22,083 nt of DNA from Nitrososphaerales archaeon (GTDB lineage: Archaea; Thermoproteota; Nitrososphaeria; Nitrososphaerales; Nitrososphaeraceae): contig JARBAV010000240.1 of assembly GCA_029237515.1 (NCBI GenBank), forward strand, positions 1 through 22,083. The letters are read 5' to 3'. Under the pieces are notes generated by a model. That model ran no database searches, was not told the origin of the DNA, and worked only from the letters and a program-made list of their open reading frames with translations. Positions 1-8,253 of the stretch are shown here, piece after piece; within the stretch, counting starts at the first letter, position 1, and each line of letters begins with the position of its first letter. The translations under genes were made by a program, and so were the position numbers.

Positions 1-738
1 CGTATTAAGCAAGAGGCTGTCGAAAAATACCAGGAAGCGATAACAGAAGGAAGATTTGAAGATGCAAGGAAATTTGGCCAAGCCACTTCTGTTTTAACAC
101 AGACTATGGTAGAAGAATCAAAAAGAATCCTCGCTCTTTTAGGGATACCTGTGGTTCAAGCTCAATCAGAAGGAGAAGCAGCAGCAGCTTATTTGACCAA
201 ATCTGATAACGCTTTTTGTGCAGCTAGTCAAGATTATGATTCAATATTATTTGGAGCGAAAAGATTAGTACGCAATCTCACTATAAGTGGTAAGAGAAAA
301 GTACCTAACAGAAATCTATATTTAGATATTCAGCCAGAAATTATCAAACATGTAGACGTACTTGACAAAATGGGACTGACTCACGAACAGTTAGTAGATA
401 TTGGAATTTTAATAGGCACAGATTTTAATCCTGAAGGTGTAGCTGGAATAGGTCCCAAGACTGCTTTAAAATTAATTAGAGAATATGGTAAATTAGAAAA
501 TATAGATAAAATAAAAGATAAAATAGTTCAAATCCCTTATCAAGATATTCGCGACATATTTCTAAACCCTGAAGTTCCAAAGATCAATAATATTGAATAT
601 ACTGATGTTGACTACAGTAATGTAGTTGATTTTCTTTGTGGAGAAAAAGATTTTTCTAGAGAACGGGTGACTGCAGCTTTAGATAGACTTAAGAAATCAA
701 TATCAAGCCGCAATCAATCTCTAGAAAATTGGTTTTAG
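1..738 (+). CDS. fen: Flap endonuclease FEN1, 3' part (5' end outside window)
   Basis: Structure-specific nuclease that removes 5' flaps during Okazaki-fragment maturation and repair. The frame is open from base 1, so the gene enters from the left; 245 residues are visible and roughly 95 N-terminal residues of a usual ~340-residue archaeal FEN1 are missing. Visible active-site motifs are SEGEAAAAYL (acidic residues at visible positions 57 and 59), SQDYDSILFG (aspartates 78 and 80) and IGTDFNPEGVAGIGPKTA (aspartate 141 followed by the helix-3-turn-helix that binds DNA behind the flap). The protein ends in NQSLENWF, which fits a C-terminal PCNA-interacting peptide (hydrophobic L, then W-F) but has Asn where Gln is usual. 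The family call is firm. The gene stands alone on the plus strand; the next gene starts 260 bases downstream. Confidence 0.96.
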   Translation, partial: RIKQEAVEKYQEAITEGRFEDARKFGQATSVLTQTMVEESKRILALLGIPVVQAQSEGEAAAAYLTKSDNAFCAASQDYDSILFGAKRLVRNLTISGKRKVPNRNLYLDIQPEIIKHVDVLDKMGLTHEQLVDIGILIGTDFNPEGVAGIGPKTALKLIREYGKLENIDKIKDKIVQIPYQDIRDIFLNPEVPKINNIEYTDVDYSNVVDFLCGEKDFSRERVTAALDRLKKSISSRNQSLENWF

Positions 739-957
739 AATACCCGTACATAGTAAAAAAAGTATTATACTAGTGATACCATTGACTACTTATAGATCAC
801 TCTATCGCTGCACGGACATGCAGTATAACTATCAAAGATGATATGCTATTTTTCTAGTAGAATGATCACTTCTAAGATCAGATAATTACAATTGATGCAA
901 CAGCTAAATATTTTAATTAAATACATACTAATGTAATTATCAGTAATAATAGAAGGT

Positions 958-972
958 TCACATAAATATCTA
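958..972 (+). promoter_or_regulatory. TATA-like element of the 999 winged-helix gene
   Basis: The sequence cataaatatc (961-970) lies about 33 bases before the ATG at 999. There is no purine-rich ribosome-binding site between them, as expected of a leaderless or short-leader archaeal transcript. Motif match by eye only. Confidence 0.4.
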
Positions 973-998
973 GTTTACATGTTCTATCTGATTCTATT

Positions 999-1331
999 AT
1001 GAAATACAGAAGCAGAACAGAAATTGTAGGTCTGATCCTAGAGGCTGCAAATGGAGGAGGAGCAACCAAGACAAAAATAATGTACAAAGCATTTCTATCA
1101 TTTGCTCAGCTCCGAGAATATCTTACAATGTTACAAGACAATAAACTTATTGAATATGAAGGTGGAAAGCAGACATATAGAACAACAGAAAAAGGAATGC
1201 GTTTACTACATATCTATAACAAGATGTATGAATTAATACCACCACTTACAACAATGGCTGCAACTGAGAAGGACATTAAAGTAGAACATAGTAACAGCAG
1301 TAATGATAGCGACATGAATTTTAGTCAATGA
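999..1331 (+). CDS. Small winged-helix DNA-binding protein (thaumarchaeal HTH_45-like), paralogue A
   Basis: Predicted 110-residue winged-helix protein, presumably a transcriptional regulator. Residues 1-12 are basic (MKYRSRTEIVGL). They are followed by a helix-turn-helix (about 24-48: TKTKIMYKAFLSFAQLREYL), a wing (LIEYEGGKQTYRTTEKG) and a C-terminal helix beginning MRLLHIYNKMYEL. The last ~25 residues are polar and probably disordered. This architecture recurs in many paralogues in ammonia-oxidising archaea. The target and ligand cannot be read from sequence. A close paralogue lies on the opposite strand at 15460-15726. The first ~80 bases of the two genes are nearly identical, with a 3-base difference in a GGA run. 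The ATG is chosen because the shared MKYRSRTEIV begins there and a TATA-like box lies ~33 bases upstream. Confidence 0.85.
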   Translation: MKYRSRTEIVGLILEAANGGGATKTKIMYKAFLSFAQLREYLTMLQDNKLIEYEGGKQTYRTTEKGMRLLHIYNKMYELIPPLTTMAATEKDIKVEHSNSSNDSDMNFSQ

Positions 1332-1380
1332 TAAAAATCATAATTCATTGATTATAACTAGGAATGGAAGCATAATTTGG

Positions 1381-1461
1381 TCAAGCAATAATCCGTGCAG
1401 CTCTATTTTGTCCTCGGGCTGATTCCAAAACAACTTTTGACCATGTAATCCAAAAGTCCAT
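1381..1461 (-). CDS. Possible 26-residue microprotein
   Basis: Short ORF starting ATG at 1461 and ending TGA at 1381. It encodes 26 residues (MDFWITWSKVVLESARGQNR followed by AARIIA) that would form one amphipathic helix with Trp residues at one end and Arg at the other. I recognise no family. The composition looks more protein-like than random translation of AT-rich DNA, and an AT-rich tract lies upstream, but length alone makes this weak. It could equally be the tail of a decayed gene. Confidence 0.2.
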   Translation of the reverse strand: MDFWITWSKVVLESARGQNRAARIIA

Positions 1462-1629
1462 GATTTTATGCTTTAATAAGGCAACTTAACTTAAAAAAAT
1501 TAAAGATTTAATTTACAATATTATAATATTTATGACATTTACAATCGGAATAAGATTGCAAAAACATTGTATTGTATTATATTGTATCTGCCCAAGGGGA
1601 TGACATATTTTTATACTTATACTTCAAAA

Positions 1630-1773
1630 TCATTTACCTATTCTAAACATTTTAGTTCCGCAAGTAGTACAAATGCCTTGGGTAGCTGGTTTACCATTCT
1701 TCATTGTGACCTTTTTTTCATCTTTCATTAGTCTTTTTGACTTACACTTAACGCAATATGCTTCCATACTCAT
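1630..1773 (-). CDS. Zinc-ribbon mini-protein (DUF5679-like)
   Basis: A 47-residue protein, MSMEAYCVKCKSKRLMKDEK at the start and ending GICTTCGTKMFRIGK. Two CxxC pairs (Cys7/Cys10 and Cys35/Cys38) flank a basic loop containing KNGKPATQG, so one structural zinc is expected. The pattern C-V-K-C, a KNG-P-A-T-Q-G loop, C-x-x-C-G and a terminal F-R-I-G-K agrees with the small archaeal proteins I know as DUF5679; function unknown. The start may instead be the internal ATG at 1767 (45 residues), which would sit ~24 bases from the AT-rich element at 1786-1796. It is isolated on the minus strand and divergent from a doubtful ORF at 1812. Confidence 0.8.
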   Translation of the reverse strand: MSMEAYCVKCKSKRLMKDEKKVTMKNGKPATQGICTTCGTKMFRIGK

Positions 1774-1811
1774 GCAGTAAAAGAGCCTAAATAAAAGAAG
1801 TAGTGTAAAAA

Positions 1812-1943
1812 ATGATTGTCAGAAAGCCTAGCGAGACTTATCCTTTTTTAAATTATCGTTATGATACTATGATTCTAGATCTAATCCTAAGCATGATTAT
1901 TCTTGAAAGTATTTGTAAAGCTGATGATTATTTATATATTTAG
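1812..1943 (+). CDS. Doubtful 43-residue ORF with a hydrophobic segment
   Basis: ATG at 1812, TAG at 1941-1943. The product begins MIVRKPSETYPFLNYRYDTM and continues with a hydrophobic stretch (ILDLILSMIILESI) that could be a membrane helix or an amphipathic helix. The element ctaaataaaag (1788-1796) lies ~20-25 bases before the ATG, so a short leaderless transcript divergent from the zinc-ribbon gene is possible. I recognise no family, and chance is a good alternative. Confidence 0.2.
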   Translation: MIVRKPSETYPFLNYRYDTMILDLILSMIILESICKADDYLYI

Positions 1944-1993
1944 TGCATAATACGTCAGATAATTTGTAAATATAATTCGCTTTATTACCGTCC

Positions 1994-2257
1994 TTGAAAA
2001 TCTTCCAAGTATGTCATGCTATTCGATGTGACGTGTACGGTATATGTATCGATATTAGTAAAGGTGCGAATTGCTGTCATCTGGTAAAGAGAATGTTTCC
2101 AGATTTTACACTAACACATCTGAAAGGGAAGGTTGTAGACAAGATGAGTTTCCAGTATAGGTTAAAAATGGTGCTACTTGTGGCTGTAGATGGAATTCAC
2201 CACTACATTCTAAGCCAAAGCAACAGTTGCCATTTCCAATGCATCAATATGTTCTAA
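1994..2257 (+). CDS. Unrecognised 87-residue ORF (TTG start), possibly a remnant
   Basis: Open frame of 87 codons from TTG at 1994 to a stop at 2255-2257. It is Cys/His-rich at both ends (CHAIRCDVYGIC near the N-terminus, NSCHFQCINMF at the C-terminus), with a hydrophobic middle (LKMVLLVAVDGIHHYI). I recognise no family. It has no clear promoter or ribosome-binding site and sits in a gene-poor stretch, so it may be a fragment of a decayed gene (a transposase piece is conceivable, not shown) or a chance ORF. Confidence 0.22.
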   Translation: MKIFQVCHAIRCDVYGICIDISKGANCCHLVKRMFPDFTLTHLKGKVVDKMSFQYRLKMVLLVAVDGIHHYILSQSNSCHFQCINMF

Positions 2258-2561
2258 TCAGGACTAATAGACTTAAGTAATAATAAAAATTAATTCCACC
2301 TACAAACATAAAGGAAAACTACTAAATGAATGAATTGCTATCTATGGAAAGCAACAGCACAAGAAAAACCTTTGCAATATCATCAATTAACAAAGTCTTC
2401 AAACTAATGGATAAAACTTATTGGTTTCAATCTCAATCTAATATCTTTGTGAGGTACTGATATCGGAAGTGATTCTCGCAAAGCATTATAGATTTGATTT
2501 GACTTGTCTCTAGATTTTCAAAAATATAATATTCGATCAAATTATTTGTGTGTTTATGCAA

Positions 2562-2572
2562 TGTTTTAAATT
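2562..2572 (+). promoter_or_regulatory. TATA-like element of the SHMT gene
   Basis: The sequence ttttaaatt (2564-2572) lies about 30 bases before the ATG at 2600, with a purine-rich but Shine-Dalgarno-free spacer. Position and composition fit an archaeal box A. Confidence 0.45.
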
Positions 2573-2599
2573 AGGACAGAAAACGAAAATAGTAAATAT

Positions 2600-3925
2600 A
2601 TGAGTGCGAATGAGTTATTTGATAGAGTATTAAGTTTATTAAGAAAGCATCATGAATGGTTCAACAACTCTATCCCATTAATTGCAAGTGAGAATATACC
2701 TAGTCCAGCGGTAAGAGAGGCAATTATATCTGATTTCGGAAATAGGTACGCAGAAGGCTGGCCTGGTGAGAGAGTCTATGCAGGTTGTACATATATTGAT
2801 CAAGTAGAGATAATATGTAACGATTTAGCGAAGAGGGTCTTTGGTGCAGAATTTGCTGACTGTAGGGCAACATCAGGAGTAGTAGCAAATCTTGCAATAT
2901 ATTCTGCATTTGCAGATCCAGGCGACTACATGATTGCTGCATCCATACCCGCTGGCGGTCATATTTCACACGGTAAGAAAGAACATTCTGGTACTGCAGG
3001 GTTGGTACATGGATTGAATATAGAACATTATCCTTTCTTAAAAGAAGAAATGACCATCGATGTAGATGCAACGAAGAAAAAGATCGAAGAAATGGCTAGA
3101 TCGGGTAAGACACCAAAGTTAGGAATGTTTGGAGGAAGTCTATTTCTTTTCCCTCATCCTATCAAGGAATTGGCTGACTTTATGCATGATTACAATATTC
3201 ATATTAATTACGATGGGGCTCATGTGGCTGGTCTAATTGCCGGAGGTAAATTTCAAGATCCATTGAGAGAAGGAGTGGATACGATGACGATGAGTTCACA
3301 CAAAACTTTATGGGGTCCCCAAGGAGGGATTATAGTTTCATACGAGAAACACGCAGAATCTATAAAAAAGGCAATCTTCCCTGGTAATACTAGTAGTCAC
3401 CATCTTCACCATGTCGCAGGGAAGGCAATTGCACTGGCTGAATCACTAGAATTTGGAAAAGAGTATGCTACACAGGTAATCGCGAATGCTCAAAAACTTG
3501 GAGAACAGCTTGCAGGTTTAGGTTTTGGAGTATTAGGAGAAAAGAGAGGATACACTGAATCGCATCAAATCGCTGTTGATGTTTCAAAGTTTGGTGATGG
3601 AGGAACTGTTGAAAAAGATTTGGAGAATGCAAATATAATTCTGAATAGACAACTATTACCTGGAGACATTAAAGCGGGAAGACATTATATGCATCCAAGT
3701 GGGATAAGGATCGGGGTTCCGGAGGTAACTAGGCTAGGAATGAAAGAAGATCAAATGATAGATATAGCTCATTTTATAAAACGAGTAGTAATTGAAAAGG
3801 AGAATCCAACTATTGTTGCAAATGACGTATCCAATTTTAGAAAAGAGTTTCAGAAAGTGCACTATACATTTGACGATATAACAGGTGCATATGAATATAT
3901 TAGTCTAGTTAATAGATCTAAATAA
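2600..3925 (+). CDS. glyA: Serine hydroxymethyltransferase
   Basis: PLP-dependent cytosolic enzyme interconverting serine and glycine with transfer of a one-carbon unit to a pterin carrier. The 441 residues span the whole family length. Landmarks: PLIASENIPSPAVREAI near the N-terminus; RYAEGWPGERVYAGC (substrate/PLP loop, homologous to the usual NKYAEGYPGKRYYGG); NYDGAHVAGLIAGG with the Asp that contacts the PLP ring nitrogen; TMSSHKTLWGPQGG containing the Schiff-base lysine, Lys235; and a C-terminal domain with GIRIGVPEVTRLGM. The loop GGSLFLFPHPIKELAD is typical of archaeal SHMTs. The ATG is supported by the TATA-like box ~30 bases upstream. It is convergent with polC, the stop codons being separated by 36 bases. 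No unusual features seen. Confidence 0.97.
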   Translation: MSANELFDRVLSLLRKHHEWFNNSIPLIASENIPSPAVREAIISDFGNRYAEGWPGERVYAGCTYIDQVEIICNDLAKRVFGAEFADCRATSGVVANLAIYSAFADPGDYMIAASIPAGGHISHGKKEHSGTAGLVHGLNIEHYPFLKEEMTIDVDATKKKIEEMARSGKTPKLGMFGGSLFLFPHPIKELADFMHDYNIHINYDGAHVAGLIAGGKFQDPLREGVDTMTMSSHKTLWGPQGGIIVSYEKHAESIKKAIFPGNTSSHHLHHVAGKAIALAESLEFGKEYATQVIANAQKLGEQLAGLGFGVLGEKRGYTESHQIAVDVSKFGDGGTVEKDLENANIILNRQLLPGDIKAGRHYMHPSGIRIGVPEVTRLGMKEDQMIDIAHFIKRVVIEKENPTIVANDVSNFRKEFQKVHYTFDDITGAYEYISLVNRSK

Positions 3926-3961
3926 TAACAGAATATTATCAAAATAATCCAACATCTTTGA

Positions 3962-6900
3962 TTATTTATTCATGAATTCAATCAGTGTAGATTGTTCCTT
4001 CTTTTGCTCTCGAAAGATCAATTTCAATTCGGTTGATAGAGATTCTACTCTATTACGCAGGTAATCATTAATCTTGAATTCTCTACACATATAATGCGCA
4101 ATATTAAGATATTTCTCAACAGAACCTCTTGTTACTGTTTGTAATAATTCATTTTCGCATTTAAGGCAATTACCACGTAATGGAATTCTACGATATTTTT
4201 CTGCACATTTACTACATCTAAATGTCTGGGAGGAATAGGCTCTCATGTTACCCATTATATCAGGTAGGATATGTGTAGTTAGTACCATTGATACTACTTC
4301 ATCTTCATCGACTGCATTAATTAATTTTGCAGTAGATATTTGCATCTGCAACTTTTCATCCATAGTACTTAATCTAGAATATGCACTATGTTGAACATTT
4401 GTTGTTAACGATTCAGTAAAATGTGTAAACATATAGTTGAAAAATTGATCCTCTTTTCCAATCCTATTCTTTACGATCTCTATTTTGGAAGTAATATCAG
4501 CTGCTTTAGCTCTATTCCACGTGGCCTCATAGAATTCTAGAGGATAGATCGAGGATATATCCACGTTGTGTGCTTGTCGCTGCACTTCATATGGTAATAC
4601 AGTAGGCTGAATCAACAATGGAGCATCCATGAGTCCGCCAATTTTATCAGGCAAAAAATCAAAAGAAAAATTTAGAAACGCATCAAGCAGAAGCATTATG
4701 GAGTCAGCATCACCATCGCAATCTCTTCGCTTTGCTGAATGCCATATAGGAGATGCTAGGCATACTTGGGATTTTGTGAATCCGATAATTCTACCTATAA
4801 TACCAACTGATGTGTGCGGAGCAAGGCCAACAATCAAATGACCTATCAAATCTTCAATAGTGGAAATGCCATAGTAAGGTTCTAGATGATACACTTTTAC
4901 TAATTCCTCATCTACGAATTTGGCTACATTAACTAAATGTTCTGCACAATCCAGAGGTAGAACTATATCTTGCAGCAATAGTTCTATGAGCTGATCGGAT
5001 GAAGTTAGATCTCTGTCAACATAATCCTTATTATATCCTAATTTCTTAATTTTTTCAATATTGGTCATTATCCAAACTGGTTTAAAATGTGTGAGTGGTT
5101 CATTGGTTGCATCGAATCTTATCGTTCCATCTTTAAAGGCATACAACTTGTGTTTTTGTCGCAGCAGTCCCTTCTCTAATAACTCTGCCGATTTATTTTT
5201 GCTCATCAGAGCCTTGACTCCTTTAAAAGGTTCTGCAGCCTTTAAACCGAGTTTACGTTGAGCTTGCTCAATTACTTTACTCAAAGGAAAGCTAACAGGT
5301 GAATAGGGTTTGCCTTCCCTGCCGCATCTACTGCAACGATTGTTCTTACCATTATACAAGATCTCTTCTCTACATACTATACATAAATTACGAATAGGGG
5401 TAGACGATCCGCATTTAGTACATTTTGTTCCTAATGAAGGAAATTTACAACTATTACAAAATCTATTTGCGATTTCTGTAAAAAAAGATGATTTGATCTT
5501 TGAAGCCTTTAGAATATCTCTAGTAGAGCCACCTTTTGAACCTATAGGGAATAATACATGAACTGGAGGTTTCATTTTACGTTCTGCAGCCTTTTCAGGG
5601 CGGCCGACCCTTACTGCAATTGAAGAAGCAAATTTTGGCATCAATCGAATTCCAGAACTATATGAGACAAATTCTATTGTATTCAATGATTTGATATTAT
5701 CATTAGCACAGAACTGTAAACCATACCTTTCTGTAAGGGTATTAGAATTCGAAAACAGGAGTCTCTGCAAAGAGTATACCTGATTAGGATCATCTATCTT
5801 AATATGATCTTCATCTACTATTGAATGGTATACTCCAAGTCGTTCCAAAATATCTTTTAATTGAAAATTATTCTTAACCAAGAAATAGGAACATGATGCT
5901 TTATTCTTATTATTATCCTGAATATAAGAACAAATTAGGTTTTCCTTTAGGAACAATACCTCATCTATACTAATATGTTCCCAGAAAAAAGAATATCTTG
6001 GACATAATGGTATGTCTAATATCAGGCTCATTCTAAATGCGTCTTTTACATTTGGTATGTCTTTGAATGATCTGCTCATTAGTTTAATCAATTGAGGATT
6101 AATTTCTGATCTTTGCAGGTTTGAAATGGTTAAATTTGACAGATGGGAGTGTATTTCTTGAAGCCATGCCTCTTCTACGTAAGAGGCAGGAAGCAGCTCC
6201 GCATTATTTTCAAGAAAATCACCATAGCTTATAAGCATGTCACCAAGATAAAGAATTTTTTCAACTCTTTGTCGTACAACTGAGGCATGTTCAGCAGTAC
6301 TTACTTGCAAAACACTACCATCATTTAGTCGTACTATGGGTGGATCTATATCATCTACCAAAGCTATGGTTGATGCTTTGCCTGGCACGTCCATTTTTAT
6401 CTGCGTTCCTACAACTATCGCGTGATCTAAAAGAACTGGGACTGCAGGATGAATTCCAATTGTGGCGAAGCCAGTATTATAACATCTTCCATATCTTAAT
6501 CTAAATCCACCCAACCTCTTTGGCATAGAAAGTACAGGTCTGCCGGTAATAACTTCTGACATTCTGTGATTGGCCGCATCGTCACCATCGCCAGTTTGCA
6601 CCGCCCCTTTTAGATCTTTAAGCCACTCCCATCCATCAAGGTCGAGAGCTTCGACGAGTTTAAGTAATTTTCTACTTCTGCCAATAATACCATCATTCAT
6701 TACTCTTAAGGCACCCCCACGTACCCTATCGGTAGAGATGCGTTTCATGTTTCTGTGGCCTGAAACCTCTATCTGGTCGGTATCAATCCCGTCAAGCTCT
6801 ACGGGTAAACTTTTGATGCATTTAATAACATCTTCGTCTAAAACTTTGAATTGGAAATTACCTACTTCGCGTTCATAAGTACGAAGTTCTTCTACAAATC

Positions 6901-7480
6901 GACCAGTTTCATCATCATATGAGTTTGCGATGTACTCGCTTATACCAACTACCTTTCGAGCGTGATCTGCTATTAACATAGTGAGCGCCGCTTCTGTTCC
7001 TCCAGCAGACCGTATTGGGCCAGCAAATGAGATAGAAAGATAGGTACTACCATCAGAATTATTTTTAAGTTGAACATTGGAGATACCCTGCAATGGTGCC
7101 ACAGTAACACCTTCTGTGACTACAGCTAAGCTCACCCGAACAGCATTATCAAGTCGAGTTCTAAGATCTCCTGCATCATATTCTCCCAAAGCAATTTCTT
7201 CGGCAATCTTGAGTGCAGCTTTTTCTTTAGTGGTTCGTTCTAATAAGGTTCTTAGCCTACTTGCAATATCAATATCATGCATTTTTGCCACCCTATCAGC
7301 CAGATCGTATGCAATTTTAGATTCAATCGTGTTTGAAGCATCTAGACCAATTTTTCTTGCTTTCAATGCTAATTCATAAATTTGCTCGACTTTTCTAAGA
7401 ATATCTTGTTGATAATTCATGTAATAAACTGGCATATGAGTATTCCTCAGACGAGTTATACCATCGCTAGTTATCGTCAT
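3962..7480 (-). CDS. polC: DNA polymerase D large subunit DP2 (catalytic)
   Basis: Catalytic subunit of archaeal replicative polymerase D, 1172 residues. The N-terminal part contains FAGPIRSAGGTEAALTMLIA and RGGALRVMNDGIIGRSRKLL, typical of DP2. A Cys-rich zinc-binding region (CNSCKF...CTKCG...CIVC...CSRCG) lies near residues 672-720. The catalytic aspartate cluster is DCDGDAD at about 920-926, followed by LLLDAFLNFSFDFLPDKIGG and MDAPLL. A second zinc pair (CSKCAEKYRR...CLKCE) is near 1088-1108. The C-terminus carries QSTLIEFM (3971-3994), a PIP-like clamp-binding motif. There is no intein, although euryarchaeal polC often has one. The start is uncertain: Met1, Met16 and Met21 are all possible. 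The gene follows GGGP synthase by 13 bases and is probably co-transcribed; its partner DP1 is encoded separately at 11141-12736. Confidence 0.97.
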   Translation of the reverse strand: MTITSDGITRLRNTHMPVYYMNYQQDILRKVEQIYELALKARKIGLDASNTIESKIAYDLADRVAKMHDIDIASRLRTLLERTTKEKAALKIAEEIALGEYDAGDLRTRLDNAVRVSLAVVTEGVTVAPLQGISNVQLKNNSDGSTYLSISFAGPIRSAGGTEAALTMLIADHARKVVGISEYIANSYDDETGRFVEELRTYEREVGNFQFKVLDEDVIKCIKSLPVELDGIDTDQIEVSGHRNMKRISTDRVRGGALRVMNDGIIGRSRKLLKLVEALDLDGWEWLKDLKGAVQTGDGDDAANHRMSEVITGRPVLSMPKRLGGFRLRYGRCYNTGFATIGIHPAVPVLLDHAIVVGTQIKMDVPGKASTIALVDDIDPPIVRLNDGSVLQVSTAEHASVVRQRVEKILYLGDMLISYGDFLENNAELLPASYVEEAWLQEIHSHLSNLTISNLQRSEINPQLIKLMSRSFKDIPNVKDAFRMSLILDIPLCPRYSFFWEHISIDEVLFLKENLICSYIQDNNKNKASCSYFLVKNNFQLKDILERLGVYHSIVDEDHIKIDDPNQVYSLQRLLFSNSNTLTERYGLQFCANDNIKSLNTIEFVSYSSGIRLMPKFASSIAVRVGRPEKAAERKMKPPVHVLFPIGSKGGSTRDILKASKIKSSFFTEIANRFCNSCKFPSLGTKCTKCGSSTPIRNLCIVCREEILYNGKNNRCSRCGREGKPYSPVSFPLSKVIEQAQRKLGLKAAEPFKGVKALMSKNKSAELLEKGLLRQKHKLYAFKDGTIRFDATNEPLTHFKPVWIMTNIEKIKKLGYNKDYVDRDLTSSDQLIELLLQDIVLPLDCAEHLVNVAKFVDEELVKVYHLEPYYGISTIEDLIGHLIVGLAPHTSVGIIGRIIGFTKSQVCLASPIWHSAKRRDCDGDADSIMLLLDAFLNFSFDFLPDKIGGLMDAPLLIQPTVLPYEVQRQAHNVDISSIYPLEFYEATWNRAKAADITSKIEIVKNRIGKEDQFFNYMFTHFTESLTTNVQHSAYSRLSTMDEKLQMQISTAKLINAVDEDEVVSMVLTTHILPDIMGNMRAYSSQTFRCSKCAEKYRRIPLRGNCLKCENELLQTVTRGSVEKYLNIAHYMCREFKINDYLRNRVESLSTELKLIFREQKKEQSTLIEFMNK
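3971..3994 (-). other. PIP-like PCNA-binding motif at the DP2 C-terminus
   Basis: The final residues EQSTLIEFMNK contain Q-S-T-L-I-E-F-M. This matches the Q-x-x-hydrophobic-x-x-aromatic pattern of PCNA-interacting peptides, with Met in the last position where an aromatic is most common. Its place at the extreme C-terminus is where DP2 clamp-binding motifs are known in other archaea. Confidence 0.6.
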
Positions 7481-7493
7481 TATTGCGTAATTA

Positions 7494-8234
7494 TCATCTC
7501 CTTATTGAACGTATAATGGAAGATAGTTTATTCTCCCAATCATCATCTTTCTCTATCATCGTTCCAACAACTATTATATCTGCACCTGCTTCAGCGATTT
7601 CCTTGGCTTTCTCAGGAGTACGAACGCCACCACCTACGATCAAAACACCAGTAAATTGCTTTCGTACTGCTGCTATCATATCTGGAGGAATACTGTTAGC
7701 CGCGCCTGATCCGGCCTCTAGGTATAGAAACCTCATCCCTAAGTACTGCGCAGCTAATGCATACATTACTGCAATTCCTCTCTTATCAAATGGGATAGAC
7801 CTAGCTTGACCAACAAACCATGCCGTTGTATGTTCACCGACGACAAGATAACCCGTAGGTAATGACTCAATGTTATATTTTTTAACTGATAAAGCCCCCA
7901 AAGCCTGCGCCCCAGTTATAAAATAAGGATTCTCTGAATTAAGTAGAGAGCTGAAAAGGATTGCATCAGCTTTAGGTACAACTCCAGTTACATTACCCGG
8001 AAATAGTATTACAGGTATATTGATTTTAGACTTGATAGTAAAGACCATTTCTGCTAGTTCAATTTGATCTGTCGCTGATGAACCACCGATAAGTATTGCA
8101 GATGCACCTAAACTCTGAGCCTTATTTCCTATAAGTACCGCATTAGTAGAGTTTTCTGAATCAATGAGTGGAAAGCACAGTGTGCCATACTTCTTTAACT
8201 CGTCTAATATGTAATTCTCGACCCTGTGTTCCAC
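7494..8234 (-). CDS. Geranylgeranylglyceryl phosphate synthase
   Basis: Catalyses the first committed ether-bond step of archaeal membrane lipids, joining geranylgeranyl diphosphate to sn-glycerol-1-phosphate. The 246-residue TIM barrel shows FPLIDSEN, ILIGGSSATDQIE, PVILFPGNVTGVVPKADAIL, FSSLLNSENPYFITGAQ, LYLEAGSGA, LIVGGGVRTPEKAKE and GADIIVVGTM. The last three form the phosphate-binding half. Length and motifs agree with the archaeal enzyme. The start is GTG at 8234, supported by a TATA-like tract (8255-8263, minus-strand sense) about 25 bases upstream; an ATG at 8236 is out of frame. polC follows by 13 bases, so the two form an operon, and the plus-strand gene at 8329 diverges from it. 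The related PcrB heptaprenylglyceryl phosphate synthase is bacterial and unlikely here. Confidence 0.95.
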   Translation of the reverse strand: MEHRVENYILDELKKYGTLCFPLIDSENSTNAVLIGNKAQSLGASAILIGGSSATDQIELAEMVFTIKSKINIPVILFPGNVTGVVPKADAILFSSLLNSENPYFITGAQALGALSVKKYNIESLPTGYLVVGEHTTAWFVGQARSIPFDKRGIAVMYALAAQYLGMRFLYLEAGSGAANSIPPDMIAAVRKQFTGVLIVGGGVRTPEKAKEIAEAGADIIVVGTMIEKDDDWENKLSSIIRSIRR

Positions 8235-8253
8235 ATTCTAACCATTTCTAGGC

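Larger units (their letters stand above)
1332..2599. other. Gene-poor stretch between winged-helix gene and SHMT
   Basis: About 1.27 kb holding one credible gene (the zinc ribbon at 1630-1773) and several doubtful ORFs. Besides those listed separately there is a 44-codon ORF at 2326-2460 (ATG to TGA, preceded by aaaggaaaa) with no recognisable motif. A 14-bp AT palindrome AATATTATAATATT lies at 1517-1530, and a short run of ATTGT pentamers at 1566-1585. No tRNA, rRNA or complete mobile element is visible. Confidence 0.5.

Noticed and set aside
739..998. Possible RNA gene in the gap after fen1
   Set aside because: Only short, imperfect complementarities (for example GTGAT...ATCAC) and no tRNA or known RNA signature.
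2326..2460. 44-codon ORF before SHMT with a purine-rich stretch ahead of the ATG
   Set aside because: No recognisable motif, low-complexity composition, and SHMT has its own promoter; not listed as a gene.
4629..7379. Several plus-strand open frames of 66-102 codons opposite the DP2 gene
   Set aside because: They are antisense shadows of a fully conserved DP2 reading frame and show no motifs or start signals of their own.
3962..7480. Possible intein in the PolD large subunit
   Set aside because: Conserved blocks including the catalytic aspartate cluster are continuous and the length (1172 residues) is that of an uninterrupted DP2; no splicing motifs seen.
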